A stretch of DNA of 64,000 nt, taken from a virus. The DNA is taken from positions 33,024 to 97,023 of the IMG/VR virus record IMGVR_UViG_3300027797_000019; one strand, 5' to 3'. Shown one piece after another: positions 16,636 through 26,453 of the stretch. The translations under genes and the position numbers were made by a program. Each line of letters begins with the position of its first letter. Position 1 is the first letter of the stretch. Below the pieces are notes generated by a model. That model worked only from the letters and a program-made list of their open reading frames with translations, was not told where the DNA came from and made no database searches.

Positions 16636-19600
16636 ATGAAAGTAAGAATCACTAAAAAACCCGGAAGCACTGGAGACCAACGTAATTACGGATTGGTCAG
16701 AGGAAGTGCGTTCGATTCATTTGAAAGCAAGGATAATACCCCTATCTCTGATACAATGGGTGCTGTACCACGAAATCAAGCTAATATTGAAGCTGAGGGT
16801 GGAGAAACTATTGTTGGAGACTTGAACAATGACGGATACTTGGAGCATTTTAAAATTTCGGGTAAGCGTCACTCTAAAGGTGGTGTACCTTTGAATGTTC
16901 CTGGTGGATCATTTATTTTTTCAGATACCCCTAAACTTGCTATTAAAGACCAAGAAGTTCTTGCAAGATTTGGAAAGACTTTTAAAAAAGGTGGGTACAC
17001 TCCTGCTGAACTTGCTAAGCAGTATGACATCAATAAGTTTATTCAGCTAATGAAGGATGATAACTCTGATGCTATTACAAAGCGTACAGCTGGAGATATG
17101 GTTAAAAAGAATTCACAGAAGCTCGCTGAACTTGCATTAGTACAAGAATCAATGAAAGGTTTTCCTAGTGGTGTTCCTTCTATTGCTGCTCCTTTAATGG
17201 GTGCAGAACTAGGTCAAGCTAAGTATGGTGGGAGATTACCTAAAATGGAATTGGCAGGTGATCCTATTTACAATAAAACAACACCTATGTATATTAATGG
17301 GCAGATGTATTATTGGAAAGAAACTGTAGACAAACCCGGATGGGGAACTGGTGATACTGTTGTATTGTATAATCCCCAGACAGGTAAGGAACTTAAAATG
17401 GATAAAGACAGATATGAAACTTTATCTAAAAAAGAGTTTTTACCTACATATGATAATGTTTATGGTAAAGGTTTACCTGATAGAATTAGAGGTGTTAAAT
17501 ATCTAAACTGGGGACTTACACCAGAGGATGCTAAAAATATTAATGGTAATAATCAGCGAGTTTTGACAGATGGTGCAAGAAGAGTTTATCAAGCCGGTCA
17601 AAGATTTTCTACGGATGGGCAAAACTATTTTGAAATTGTAGATCCTTTTGCATATACTGAAGGTTGGGGTGAATCTTCATATTACGGTCCAGGTATGGGG
17701 ACTTATAACGTACAAGAAAAATCTGGTCCTGCTGTTGTAGTTAGACCTTTAAAAGTTACATATGATAATCAAGGTAAACCGGTCTATACAAGAAATGACG
17801 CAGCACCTTTGAGTTATATGACTGACGGAACTATTCTTGACGCACAACAAAATAATAAATTCACGTTTGTAGGAGGAACTCCTGTTTTTAGTGGAAATGT
17901 TGTTAAGGGTGACGCATCTACTGTTACTGGTGGGTTGGAAGGTACTATAGAAAATAAACCTACATATACTAGAACTGGTAAAACATTTGAAAAAGGTGGT
18001 TTAATACCCGTATTTGCAGAAGGAGGTCCTGGCGATAATAAAATCTATGAAGTAAAAGATGCAAGTGGTAAAATTCTATATGAGTATCGTGGAGTTACTT
18101 ATAACAGTTTAGATGAGGCAAAAGCTGCAAGAACAAAAAATGCTCCTGCTGGAAATTCTGGTAAAACTGAACCAAAAACAGGTGGTACACCTACTTTACC
18201 TAAAGAACTTGAATCTGTAAAGGATTATGTAAAGTGGGATAACAATGTTAAGAAATGGCGAGTAACACTACCAGATGGAACATCTTCAGAGGTACGTGAT
18301 AAAGTGGCTAACACTTTGACAAACTATGGTTTTAAAGATGTAATTCAGAGTGGTTCAAAAAAGATAACTACATCTGCTAAAGATTACGATTATTTCTATG
18401 CAGGTTTAAGACCTCAAGATTTTGAAGGTAAAATGGTAAGCAAGTTTATTGGAGCTGAAGAAGCTGGTAAGCTTGATGAAATTGCAACAAGAAAAAAATA
18501 TTTTGAAATTTTAGGAATTACAGGACTAACAGACGATCAGTTAAAAGATCCAAAAGCTCTTTATAACAATAAAGAGTTTATGGAAGGTAAATACTATCCT
18601 GCTTTCCAAAAAGTTCTTCCTCAAGATAAGTTTAGAAAAGTCATGAAAAATGACACTAAATGGGGACTTGAGCACTATGACGCTATACCTGATTTTGGTA
18701 CACCCGAAAAAATACCAACGCCAGAACTTGTTTATTGGTGTCTTCCCTCAAAAGAACAAGGTAAAGACGGTACATCAGGTCAGAGTAAAAAAGAGGAAGC
18801 ACCCGCAGGTGCTGTATTTTATACAAGTGTAGCAGAAAGAGATGCTGCTTGTAAAAATATTCCTACAACCACAACTACTCAGACTAAACAGACTCCTAAA
18901 AACTGGTGGTCACAAGATATTGGAAAATTTGCTGTTGGTCTTACAGATAAAGTGACAGAATTTGACCCCGTTCTTTATCAAGTACCTATTGTAGAAGAAG
19001 ACTATGTTTTACTTGATCCAGCCCGTCAGATTGCTGCAAGACAAGAGCAATTAAATAAGGGTATTGATTTAGTAGAAAATACCAGCGATGGTCAAGTAGC
19101 CCGTGCAAACGTAATGGGATATTCTGGTCAAGCAGCAGAGGATATGGCAAATGTTATTTCACAATATGAACAAGGTAATGTTGGTATTGTAAATAACGCA
19201 CTTGCAAGAAATGCTCAGGGAATGCGTCAAGGAATGTTAGAGAATGCTAAGTTACGCAGCGCATACAATGACGCACTTGCAGTTAAAGGACAAGCAGCTG
19301 AAAACGAAAGAAGACAAATCAAGTATCGTAATTTAGCAAACTGGATGGAAGGTGTTACAAATGCACAAAAGACAAATGAATGGCTTCCAATTCTTACACC
19401 TTCTTACAGAGTTAATGCATTAGATGGTTCTATTAACTATGCAGAAGGTTATGATCCTCGTAGTATGTATACTGGTGCAATTGTAGGAACAAATCCTGGA
19501 CTTTACGATCCTAGTCAAATTGCTTCATCTGTTGCTACAGCTTATGATGAAGGTTATCGTGCAAATATCAGTAAAGGTGAAGATGCTGCTAAGCAAGCTG

Positions 19601-19755
19601 GTAATGCAGCTGCACGTGCAGTACAAATGCGATTGAATAACCAAAATATGGGTATTGGTACTAATGGTTCAATGATGTATCCAGGAGCAGGAATGAATCA
19701 ACAACAAGTGTTGTGGAACATGCTCAACGGTATGCAAGACCCCAATAATCCGTAA
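16636..19755 (+). CDS. Large virion/cargo protein with conserved N-terminal phage domain
   Basis: The 1039-residue protein has an N-terminal region (about residues 45-115) with the pattern AEGGETIVGDLNNDG, SGKRHSKGGVPLNVP, FIFSDTPKLAIKD and FGKTFKKGG. I recall the same arrangement at the start of large structural proteins of aquatic Bacteroidota phages. xGG linker motifs recur (FKKGGYTPAE, KYGGRLP, FEKGGLIP, FAEGGPG). The middle is Tyr/Asp-rich and beta-like. The C-terminal 280 residues are helical and Gln/Ala-rich (RQEQLNKGI, then AQGMRQGMLENAKLR, then MQDPNNP), typical of internal virion or ejection proteins. It follows the 1364-residue protein and shares its xGG linker style. Function unknown; packaged ejection protein inferred. 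Confidence 0.6.
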   Translation: MKVRITKKPGSTGDQRNYGLVRGSAFDSFESKDNTPISDTMGAVPRNQANIEAEGGETIVGDLNNDGYLEHFKISGKRHSKGGVPLNVPGGSFIFSDTPKLAIKDQEVLARFGKTFKKGGYTPAELAKQYDINKFIQLMKDDNSDAITKRTAGDMVKKNSQKLAELALVQESMKGFPSGVPSIAAPLMGAELGQAKYGGRLPKMELAGDPIYNKTTPMYINGQMYYWKETVDKPGWGTGDTVVLYNPQTGKELKMDKDRYETLSKKEFLPTYDNVYGKGLPDRIRGVKYLNWGLTPEDAKNINGNNQRVLTDGARRVYQAGQRFSTDGQNYFEIVDPFAYTEGWGESSYYGPGMGTYNVQEKSGPAVVVRPLKVTYDNQGKPVYTRNDAAPLSYMTDGTILDAQQNNKFTFVGGTPVFSGNVVKGDASTVTGGLEGTIENKPTYTRTGKTFEKGGLIPVFAEGGPGDNKIYEVKDASGKILYEYRGVTYNSLDEAKAARTKNAPAGNSGKTEPKTGGTPTLPKELESVKDYVKWDNNVKKWRVTLPDGTSSEVRDKVANTLTNYGFKDVIQSGSKKITTSAKDYDYFYAGLRPQDFEGKMVSKFIGAEEAGKLDEIATRKKYFEILGITGLTDDQLKDPKALYNNKEFMEGKYYPAFQKVLPQDKFRKVMKNDTKWGLEHYDAIPDFGTPEKIPTPELVYWCLPSKEQGKDGTSGQSKKEEAPAGAVFYTSVAERDAACKNIPTTTTTQTKQTPKNWWSQDIGKFAVGLTDKVTEFDPVLYQVPIVEEDYVLLDPARQIAARQEQLNKGIDLVENTSDGQVARANVMGYSGQAAEDMANVISQYEQGNVGIVNNALARNAQGMRQGMLENAKLRSAYNDALAVKGQAAENERRQIKYRNLANWMEGVTNAQKTNEWLPILTPSYRVNALDGSINYAEGYDPRSMYTGAIVGTNPGLYDPSQIASSVATAYDEGYRANISKGEDAAKQAGNAAARAVQMRLNNQNMGIGTNGSMMYPGAGMNQQQVLWNMLNGMQDPNNP

Positions 19756-19777
19756 TTACACATAAAAGAAACTAATA

Positions 19778-22393
19778 ATGGCGACATACTTACCTAATGT
19801 ACAAGCTGTATTTCCGGAGAGACCATCGTTCACTCCGGACTTCTCTTTTTTAACAAGGGTATTGACTACACAGCAGCAGCGCTATGACGCTAATTTTATG
19901 CGTGTAAAAAACTTGTACAATTCTCAGTTTAGTAAAGCTCTCTCAAATTCTGACAACATTGAATTTAGAAATTTGATGTTAAAAAAGATGGATCAAGAGA
20001 TTGCAAGTATCTCCAATCTTGATTTAGCACTTCCTCAGAATGTTTCTTCTGCAATGACTGTTTTTAATCCATTGCTGCAAGATAATGATTTACAAGCTGA
20101 TTTAGTAAAGACACAACGTGCACAACAAGCTTATCAACAATATCAGCAGTATTCTCAAAGTACAGATCCTGATATTCGTGCACAAGCAAATCCTGCAGCA
20201 ATGCAGTATATTCAGATTGGTTTGGAAGAACTGCAAAATGCAAAGCGAGGTGATGGTTCAATTCAAGCCGCACAGGTACGTGATTTTGTCCCTTTTGAAG
20301 ATTACATAAAATACTTAGATGAAGCTGCTAATAAAGAAAAGCTTTCGATAAAATACACCGCACAAAAAGGTTATTATCTTGTAGATATTGAGAATGGTAA
20401 AGAAGCTATTATGCCTTTTAGTAGCTGGGCGTTAGGTCATCTTGGGAACAGATTTGATAGACAATTTGCAGTTATTGCTGAAGTAGAAAAACATAATGGT
20501 GTAAAAGCTTTTATGCAGCAAGGATTAAGTTATCAGGATGCATTGAAAGCATATGCAAAACAAGTGCAACCTAAGTTAGTTGAAACCTTTGTAAATGCTG
20601 CCGCAAATAGTACAGACAGACTTACTGAATTAGATGCTAAAATTAAATTCTTTAAGGATACTTATGGGGATAATGTACCTGAGCAATTTAAAGATCGCTA
20701 TAATCAATTGCTTGAAGCAAAAAAAGCAATGGATTCTGAAGCAACTACTAATATGAATCAAGCTGCAGATATTGCAAATGCTGATGATATTAGATTGTCC
20801 AATGCTGTGGTTAACTATTTGTTTGGTTCTAAAAAACAAGAAGCTGCTGTTCAGTGGGGTACAAATAAAGCTATGGCAACACAGTCTATGACATATAAGC
20901 CCGATGATGTAAAGCTAAAGTTTGCTCAAATGTCGCATGACAGAAGTATGAAACTTTTAGATCACCAATTATCTAAAGAGCGTGATTATTTGAAGTTTAC
21001 TTATGACTATAAACTAGCTGAAGCTAAAGGTGATATTATACCAGCAGAGGTACCTATGGGTAGAAATACAGACATTGAATCTGTAAGTGCTTTAACAGCT
21101 GCTGCTACTTTGAATAATAATGGTGTACAACAAATGGCATCTTATCTTGTAGATGCAAATGCGGGTTTGTTAAACTTTGTTGCTGGTTCTGAAAAAGGTG
21201 CTATGTATAGTTCACTGGTTAGTAAAATGTCAATGCATGCAAAGGGGAGTCAAATTCAGTATTCTGCCGATGAACTTAAAACATTAAGGGACCTGACTAG
21301 CGCTATGGGTGTTTCTTTTTATACACCTGACAGTCCACAAAAAGCCGGATTGATGATTTCTAATATTTCTACAGGTGTTTATAAAAAAGTAACATTGTCA
21401 AGCGGTGCAATTAATGAAGAAGCTGGGGGTATTAAACATACAAGAGAGGCAATTAAAAATGCATCAGCTTTAGTTCGTGCTTTAAATAATTCATGGAAAG
21501 AAACTACACAAGCGCAAGATGATTATCAAGCAGCACTTAGATTAGAAGTTCTTTCTGGAAACACTGTTAAACCAGAATACAGAGATAAAATAAGTGTTAT
21601 AGGTAATGATAGAAACGGTCGACCCATTTTGAGTGTAAATGCTCAGTTTGAGAAAGCTGTTGAAATGAAAATTTCAGGGACACTTCCTCAACGATATCAG
21701 AATGTTACTACTACAAGTGGTGATTTGACTCAATTCAATAGACTTAACGGTGCTCAAGTTAGTCAGCTTTTTAACGTGAATACTGCTTCAAAAATTGTTA
21801 TTGACGGTAAAGATGTTACTTCAGATTATAAAAAAGGTGAAGCTGATTTTAATGAAGCTATTCGTGGTATAAATGCAAATGATTTAGCTGAGTTATATGG
21901 TAATAATGCAGAATTTGCATTTAATCCTAACTCAAAAACAGTTGATATAACATTTAGAATTTCACCTACATCAAAATCTGCAACAGGTGTTAATTATAAA
22001 AAAGATGGGTTTGCGGGTAATGAAGTAAAGATTACTGTTCCTTATTCACAAATAGGTAGAATTATACCTGGTGCGATAGATAACATTCAAATGAATAGTT
22101 ATGATCCACAATCTCTTATGAATTTGGATTTATTTGCAACACAACCTTTTAGTGTTGTAAATTTCCCTTCATATATGGAAAGTGCAGGATTTAAAGGTAC
22201 AATTAGTGGTCAAGTAACTGGTGATGGTGCATATGCTTTAATTATTCAAGGAACAAAACGAATAGGTGGAAAAGATGTTTCATTCAAATATCCTGTTACT
22301 CAAAACATTGCTCCTGGTGATGTTAATGCGCTTAATGCTGTTGAAACAATCCTTGAACAAGAATTTCAAAAATACCTAGACCAAAGTAATTAA
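19778..22393 (+). CDS. Helical internal virion/cargo protein
   Basis: The 871-residue protein opens with YLPNVQAVFPERPSFTPDF, followed by long helices (VLTTQQQRYDANFMRVKNLYNSQF and a QQAYQQYQQY stretch). I recall a family of internal structural proteins in aquatic Bacteroidota phages that begin like this (Tyr-Leu-Pro start, LPQNV motif). The middle has coiled-coil tendency and the C-terminal 250 residues are beta-rich. No enzyme motif, signal peptide or membrane segment is seen. The next gene starts 3 bp downstream, so the two are co-translated partners. Packaged cargo or scaffold role inferred from position. Confidence 0.6.
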   Translation: MATYLPNVQAVFPERPSFTPDFSFLTRVLTTQQQRYDANFMRVKNLYNSQFSKALSNSDNIEFRNLMLKKMDQEIASISNLDLALPQNVSSAMTVFNPLLQDNDLQADLVKTQRAQQAYQQYQQYSQSTDPDIRAQANPAAMQYIQIGLEELQNAKRGDGSIQAAQVRDFVPFEDYIKYLDEAANKEKLSIKYTAQKGYYLVDIENGKEAIMPFSSWALGHLGNRFDRQFAVIAEVEKHNGVKAFMQQGLSYQDALKAYAKQVQPKLVETFVNAAANSTDRLTELDAKIKFFKDTYGDNVPEQFKDRYNQLLEAKKAMDSEATTNMNQAADIANADDIRLSNAVVNYLFGSKKQEAAVQWGTNKAMATQSMTYKPDDVKLKFAQMSHDRSMKLLDHQLSKERDYLKFTYDYKLAEAKGDIIPAEVPMGRNTDIESVSALTAAATLNNNGVQQMASYLVDANAGLLNFVAGSEKGAMYSSLVSKMSMHAKGSQIQYSADELKTLRDLTSAMGVSFYTPDSPQKAGLMISNISTGVYKKVTLSSGAINEEAGGIKHTREAIKNASALVRALNNSWKETTQAQDDYQAALRLEVLSGNTVKPEYRDKISVIGNDRNGRPILSVNAQFEKAVEMKISGTLPQRYQNVTTTSGDLTQFNRLNGAQVSQLFNVNTASKIVIDGKDVTSDYKKGEADFNEAIRGINANDLAELYGNNAEFAFNPNSKTVDITFRISPTSKSATGVNYKKDGFAGNEVKITVPYSQIGRIIPGAIDNIQMNSYDPQSLMNLDLFATQPFSVVNFPSYMESAGFKGTISGQVTGDGAYALIIQGTKRIGGKDVSFKYPVTQNIAPGDVNALNAVETILEQEFQKYLDQSN

Positions 22394-22395
22394 TA

Positions 22396-25300
22396 ATGGC
22401 GGAGTTTGAGAATAACCCTTTTGATTCAGTATTTGGATCTGCTGCAACAGATGTATATCAGGACAGACCTAAACTTCCTGATAATCCATTTCAAACAGCG
22501 GTCAATGCTGTAAATACTGGAGGATACGGTGCACAATATTTTCCCGAATCTTCAGTTGCACCTTTTCGTGCACAAGATTTTTTTCAAGCTCAAGGTTTTG
22601 ATCCTGCTAATTATTCGCAGAACTACGCAGGTTATGCTGCAGCAGAAACTTGGGGTAGTACGTTTGGAAAAGCTTTTGATGATTTTGGTTATAAGTTTGG
22701 TAATTCTTTTGTAGAAGGTGCTTATAGTACAGGTAGACTACTTCGTTCAATTTTTACTTTAGGATCTTACGGTATTAATAAAGATGAAGATGATTTGCTA
22801 AAACAATATTATGCTGATCAGGAAAATGAGTTAAAGAATACAATATTTATGACTCCTGAAGAGCAGGAAAGTTTTTTTAACAAAAAGTTTGTCAAAGATT
22901 TTATTGGTAATGCTGGTTATACACTAGGTACACTAGCTGAAATTGCTGCTGAAACAGCTTTAACTTTTGGCGTTGGTGCTGCAGTTTCAGCAGGACTTAA
23001 AGGTGTAGGATTAACTGCAAGAGCAGCTACATTGGGAGCTGGTGCAATATCAGCCGAAAGTGCAGCTGCAGGGTTAAGTGCATCAACTAAAGTCTTGGAA
23101 GGTGCAGCTGCCGCAGGAAGAGCTGCCGTTGACGATGTTGCAAAAGCGGGTATGACTCATGCAGAAGCTGCTGCTAATCTAAGCACCATGGGTCGTGTTG
23201 GAGAGTTTGGTAATAGAGTTGTAAATGAGACTTTCAGAGCAGTCGGAATGAACTTTGCTGACATTGCAAAAGCTCAAGGTCTGTATAATAAGATTTGGGC
23301 TGCTGGTGAAAACTTTATTCCTGTAGCAGGTAATTTAATGCGGACTGGTAAAGAACTAGCAATTGCTGGTGCAAATGGTGCAGACATGTTAAAACTAGCA
23401 GGTGTTGGTTTTAATGGTTTTAGAAGAAGTTTAAATGAAATGACTCTTGCTACTTCTGAGTCAGCATTTGAAAGTGCTAATGCTTATGGTGATACATATA
23501 CAGCATTGCATAATCAGTTTAGAGAACAATATGACAGAGTTCCTACAGAATTAGAAGAAAAGGCTATTAGAGAAACAGCAATGAATGTTGGCGGAAGCGT
23601 GTTTGATATAAACATGGGTATTCTGCTAACAATGAATAAAATACAGTTTGGTAACTTGTTTAGTCGATTTGGACCTACTAACAAGTTCATGCGTGAGATG
23701 GTAGTTAATAACGCTGAAGATAGAGTACTTGCAAGAGCTGTTGCAAATGACGTAAAAACTAAATTTTACAAACAAGGTTTTTTAGGAACGTTTGGGAATC
23801 TTGGTGAAATTGCAGAAGACTTTGGTAAAAAAAGAGCTACTTGGGAAGCTACCAAATCACTTGGTAGAGGTATGGGTAAGTTTGAACTTACGGAAGGTGT
23901 GCAAGAATTACTCCAAGAAGGTAGTGCTGTAGGTGTAAAAGACTATTATGAGTCTATTTACAACGGTAACCCAATGTCTTTAGAAGAGTCTATAACTAGA
24001 GGTGCTCGATCTCAAGCAAACCAGGAAGGTTTTAAGACATTCTTAATGGGTGCTTTGACAGGAAGACTTGTTGCTCCAGTTACATATGTAGGTGGTAAAG
24101 CCAGTGAATATGGTTATGCTGCTGTGCAGGGTAATCTTGAATCAATGAAAGTTCAAGATCAAAAAGTAACTGACGCTGTTAACCAGCTTAATTTATTTTT
24201 TGACAATAAGCGTAACGGTACACAGCACTATGTAAGAAATGCGAGAGAACAAGCAGTAGCTTCTGAAAACATCACAGAAGCTGCAACAACGGGTAACGTA
24301 TATGAATTTAATAATGCTAAAGAAGATGCGTTGGTTTCAGCTGTAAGAGCTGCAATGATGACTAATACAACTGATGCTTTTGTTTCAGCACTACGCCAAA
24401 CTGGTGAACAATTTTCAGAAGCAGAGTTTAAAGAAGCGTATGGTGTTGATGTAAATGAAACCGGGTATAACTCTGTTAAAGAGTTTACCAATAAGATTGC
24501 TGATGACATTAATACTTATACAGATACATATAAAAGTTTAGTAAGAAAATATGGACCATTAGTAGATCCTCAAATATTTCCTAAAGACAGTAAGGATTTT
24601 CGCAGAGCTATGTACTTACAAAATGCTTTGTATGGTGCAATAGATGTTGTTGCAGTAAATAGTATCAAAGGCAAACAAGCTGGCGAAAGAAGTAGAACAT
24701 TAGCAAATGAGCTTAGATCTATTAGTGAAATTGCAAATAGTGCTGATTACGCTCTACGTATTTTAAGTAATCCTAGAAATCTAGAAAGTGAATTAGGTAT
24801 TGCTCAAAGTGAGCTTGCGAGTTTACAGGCAAGCTATGAACAAACACAAGATCCTGCTTTAAAGCAAGCTATTGATAACAAAGTTGAAGAGCTTGAATTA
24901 CTCAATAGTTGGAAACAGTTTTGGTTATTTGAAAATACAATTGAACAACAAGAGCTTGAAGGTCAAGAAGAATTGAGTGGTGATGAGCGTGAAAAAAATA
25001 AAAAACTCCCTAAAGATTTACAGTATACATTTATTGGTACAGCAAACAAAAAAGCATACCAAGATGGTACTCTGACTAAAGAAGAATTTGATACTCTGAT
25101 TAAAAATGACACTGTTCAACAGTTATTCAAAAAGATTGTCAATCTTAAAAATAAACAAGCGGGTCTAGATACAAGAGTATCGGATGAGACAATTAGACAA
25201 AGCATTGACAAATTAGTCGACTACATTCGTCTGGATAAAAATGCTAAAGACTACATTAATGCTGTTGATATTCTCCTAGACCCTAAGAATTTTAGAAAAG

Positions 25301-26433
25301 CACATTTACGTTTTGCTGATGGTGAATTTAAAGCTCGTATTTCTGATGCCCTTACATGGTTAGAAAATGAGCTGGTATTGAGTATTACCAGAAGAGAAAT
25401 ATCAGAAAGATTTTCAGGTCAAGCGCAAATTAATCCTGTAGAATTCATCGAGTTTTACATGGACAATTTTGAAAAAGTAAGTAAAGAGGTTAAAGATTTT
25501 GTAAAGAGTCAAGATTCTTATAAGAAAATATTTGCTGTATACATTTCAGCTAATCGTGGTGTTGAAGAGCAAGAGTATGTTCAGGAAGAGCTTACAAAAC
25601 TTATAGATGCTATTAAAGAAAAGTATAACATAGATAAGGAAAAAGCACCGAATGTAGCTGAAAATCAAGACAATACAACGCAACCGCCTTCTACGACTAC
25701 TCCAGTTAACGATGACGAAGACGATCCTCAGGCTACGCCAGTTACAGCTGCTGATATTCAATCTGCAACAGGATTAGACGAGGACGCTGCTACTGATGCT
25801 GAAGAACTTGTACCTGCTCAAACTATACCGAAGACAGCAGCAGAAGCTGATGATTTATCTATACTAGATGCATTTGATAATGCTCTAACATCTGCACCTG
25901 TAGAAGATGCTGCTCAACCATCGGAAACAATTCCTGTGACAGATACTAAACCTGCAGAGCAACCAGAGCAGAAAAGCTCCGTAGAATTAGATTTATTTGT
26001 TGTAGATCTTGCTGCACAATCATTACCTAATGCATCTTGGGCAGTGCAAGCACAGTTTATTAATGATCTCAGAAAGAAGTTTGAGAATTATAATCGCAGA
26101 GCTAAGAAAAAATTAGCAGACATTGAAGAATATGTTCAAACAGTTTCTGGTAAGAAGGCGGTAAAAGATCTTATTTCAAATGCTGGGCAGTCACAAACTG
26201 AAATACAATTTGCAGAACCTGTAATTGAAACAAGAGACATATCAACACCAAATATTGATGTTGCAAATCTTACACAAGAGCAGGTTATAAACTTTGAAGA
26301 TTTAAAAAATACTCATTCTGAACTTGTAGAGTTTAAACAAAAAGCTCTACAAAATAAGGAAAAAAGTGTTAACTTTGATATAGAGAGAGACTTGGCTTCA
26401 GACATCAATGATGCGCTGACTTGTCTCTTGTAA
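22396..26433 (+). CDS. Large cargo/ejection protein with Ala-rich membrane-active-like segment
   Basis: In this 1345-residue protein, residues about 176-240 form an Ala/Gly-rich, weakly hydrophobic stretch (ALTFGVGAAVSAGLKGVG and onward), similar in character to the membrane-inserting parts of podovirus ejection proteins. Long amphipathic helices follow (SELASLQASYEQTQDP and later). Residues about 1090-1200 are an acidic, Pro/Thr-rich, probably disordered linker (NDDEDDPQATP). A basic helical tail closes the protein. No catalytic motif is seen. It sits directly before the RNA polymerase-like giant, and a role in building an ejection conduit or carrying the polymerase is inferred. Its stop is 20 bp from the next start. 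Confidence 0.6.
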   Translation: MAEFENNPFDSVFGSAATDVYQDRPKLPDNPFQTAVNAVNTGGYGAQYFPESSVAPFRAQDFFQAQGFDPANYSQNYAGYAAAETWGSTFGKAFDDFGYKFGNSFVEGAYSTGRLLRSIFTLGSYGINKDEDDLLKQYYADQENELKNTIFMTPEEQESFFNKKFVKDFIGNAGYTLGTLAEIAAETALTFGVGAAVSAGLKGVGLTARAATLGAGAISAESAAAGLSASTKVLEGAAAAGRAAVDDVAKAGMTHAEAAANLSTMGRVGEFGNRVVNETFRAVGMNFADIAKAQGLYNKIWAAGENFIPVAGNLMRTGKELAIAGANGADMLKLAGVGFNGFRRSLNEMTLATSESAFESANAYGDTYTALHNQFREQYDRVPTELEEKAIRETAMNVGGSVFDINMGILLTMNKIQFGNLFSRFGPTNKFMREMVVNNAEDRVLARAVANDVKTKFYKQGFLGTFGNLGEIAEDFGKKRATWEATKSLGRGMGKFELTEGVQELLQEGSAVGVKDYYESIYNGNPMSLEESITRGARSQANQEGFKTFLMGALTGRLVAPVTYVGGKASEYGYAAVQGNLESMKVQDQKVTDAVNQLNLFFDNKRNGTQHYVRNAREQAVASENITEAATTGNVYEFNNAKEDALVSAVRAAMMTNTTDAFVSALRQTGEQFSEAEFKEAYGVDVNETGYNSVKEFTNKIADDINTYTDTYKSLVRKYGPLVDPQIFPKDSKDFRRAMYLQNALYGAIDVVAVNSIKGKQAGERSRTLANELRSISEIANSADYALRILSNPRNLESELGIAQSELASLQASYEQTQDPALKQAIDNKVEELELLNSWKQFWLFENTIEQQELEGQEELSGDEREKNKKLPKDLQYTFIGTANKKAYQDGTLTKEEFDTLIKNDTVQQLFKKIVNLKNKQAGLDTRVSDETIRQSIDKLVDYIRLDKNAKDYINAVDILLDPKNFRKAHLRFADGEFKARISDALTWLENELVLSITRREISERFSGQAQINPVEFIEFYMDNFEKVSKEVKDFVKSQDSYKKIFAVYISANRGVEEQEYVQEELTKLIDAIKEKYNIDKEKAPNVAENQDNTTQPPSTTTPVNDDEDDPQATPVTAADIQSATGLDEDAATDAEELVPAQTIPKTAAEADDLSILDAFDNALTSAPVEDAAQPSETIPVTDTKPAEQPEQKSSVELDLFVVDLAAQSLPNASWAVQAQFINDLRKKFENYNRRAKKKLADIEEYVQTVSGKKAVKDLISNAGQSQTEIQFAEPVIETRDISTPNIDVANLTQEQVINFEDLKNTHSELVEFKQKALQNKEKSVNFDIERDLASDINDALTCLL

Positions 26434-26453
26434 ATAAGCTAATCCGGTAAACT

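Noticed and set aside
24228-24509. - strand frame inside the 1345-residue gene
   Set aside because: Shadow frame with Ala/Ser/Val-biased translation mirroring the coding strand; no leader.
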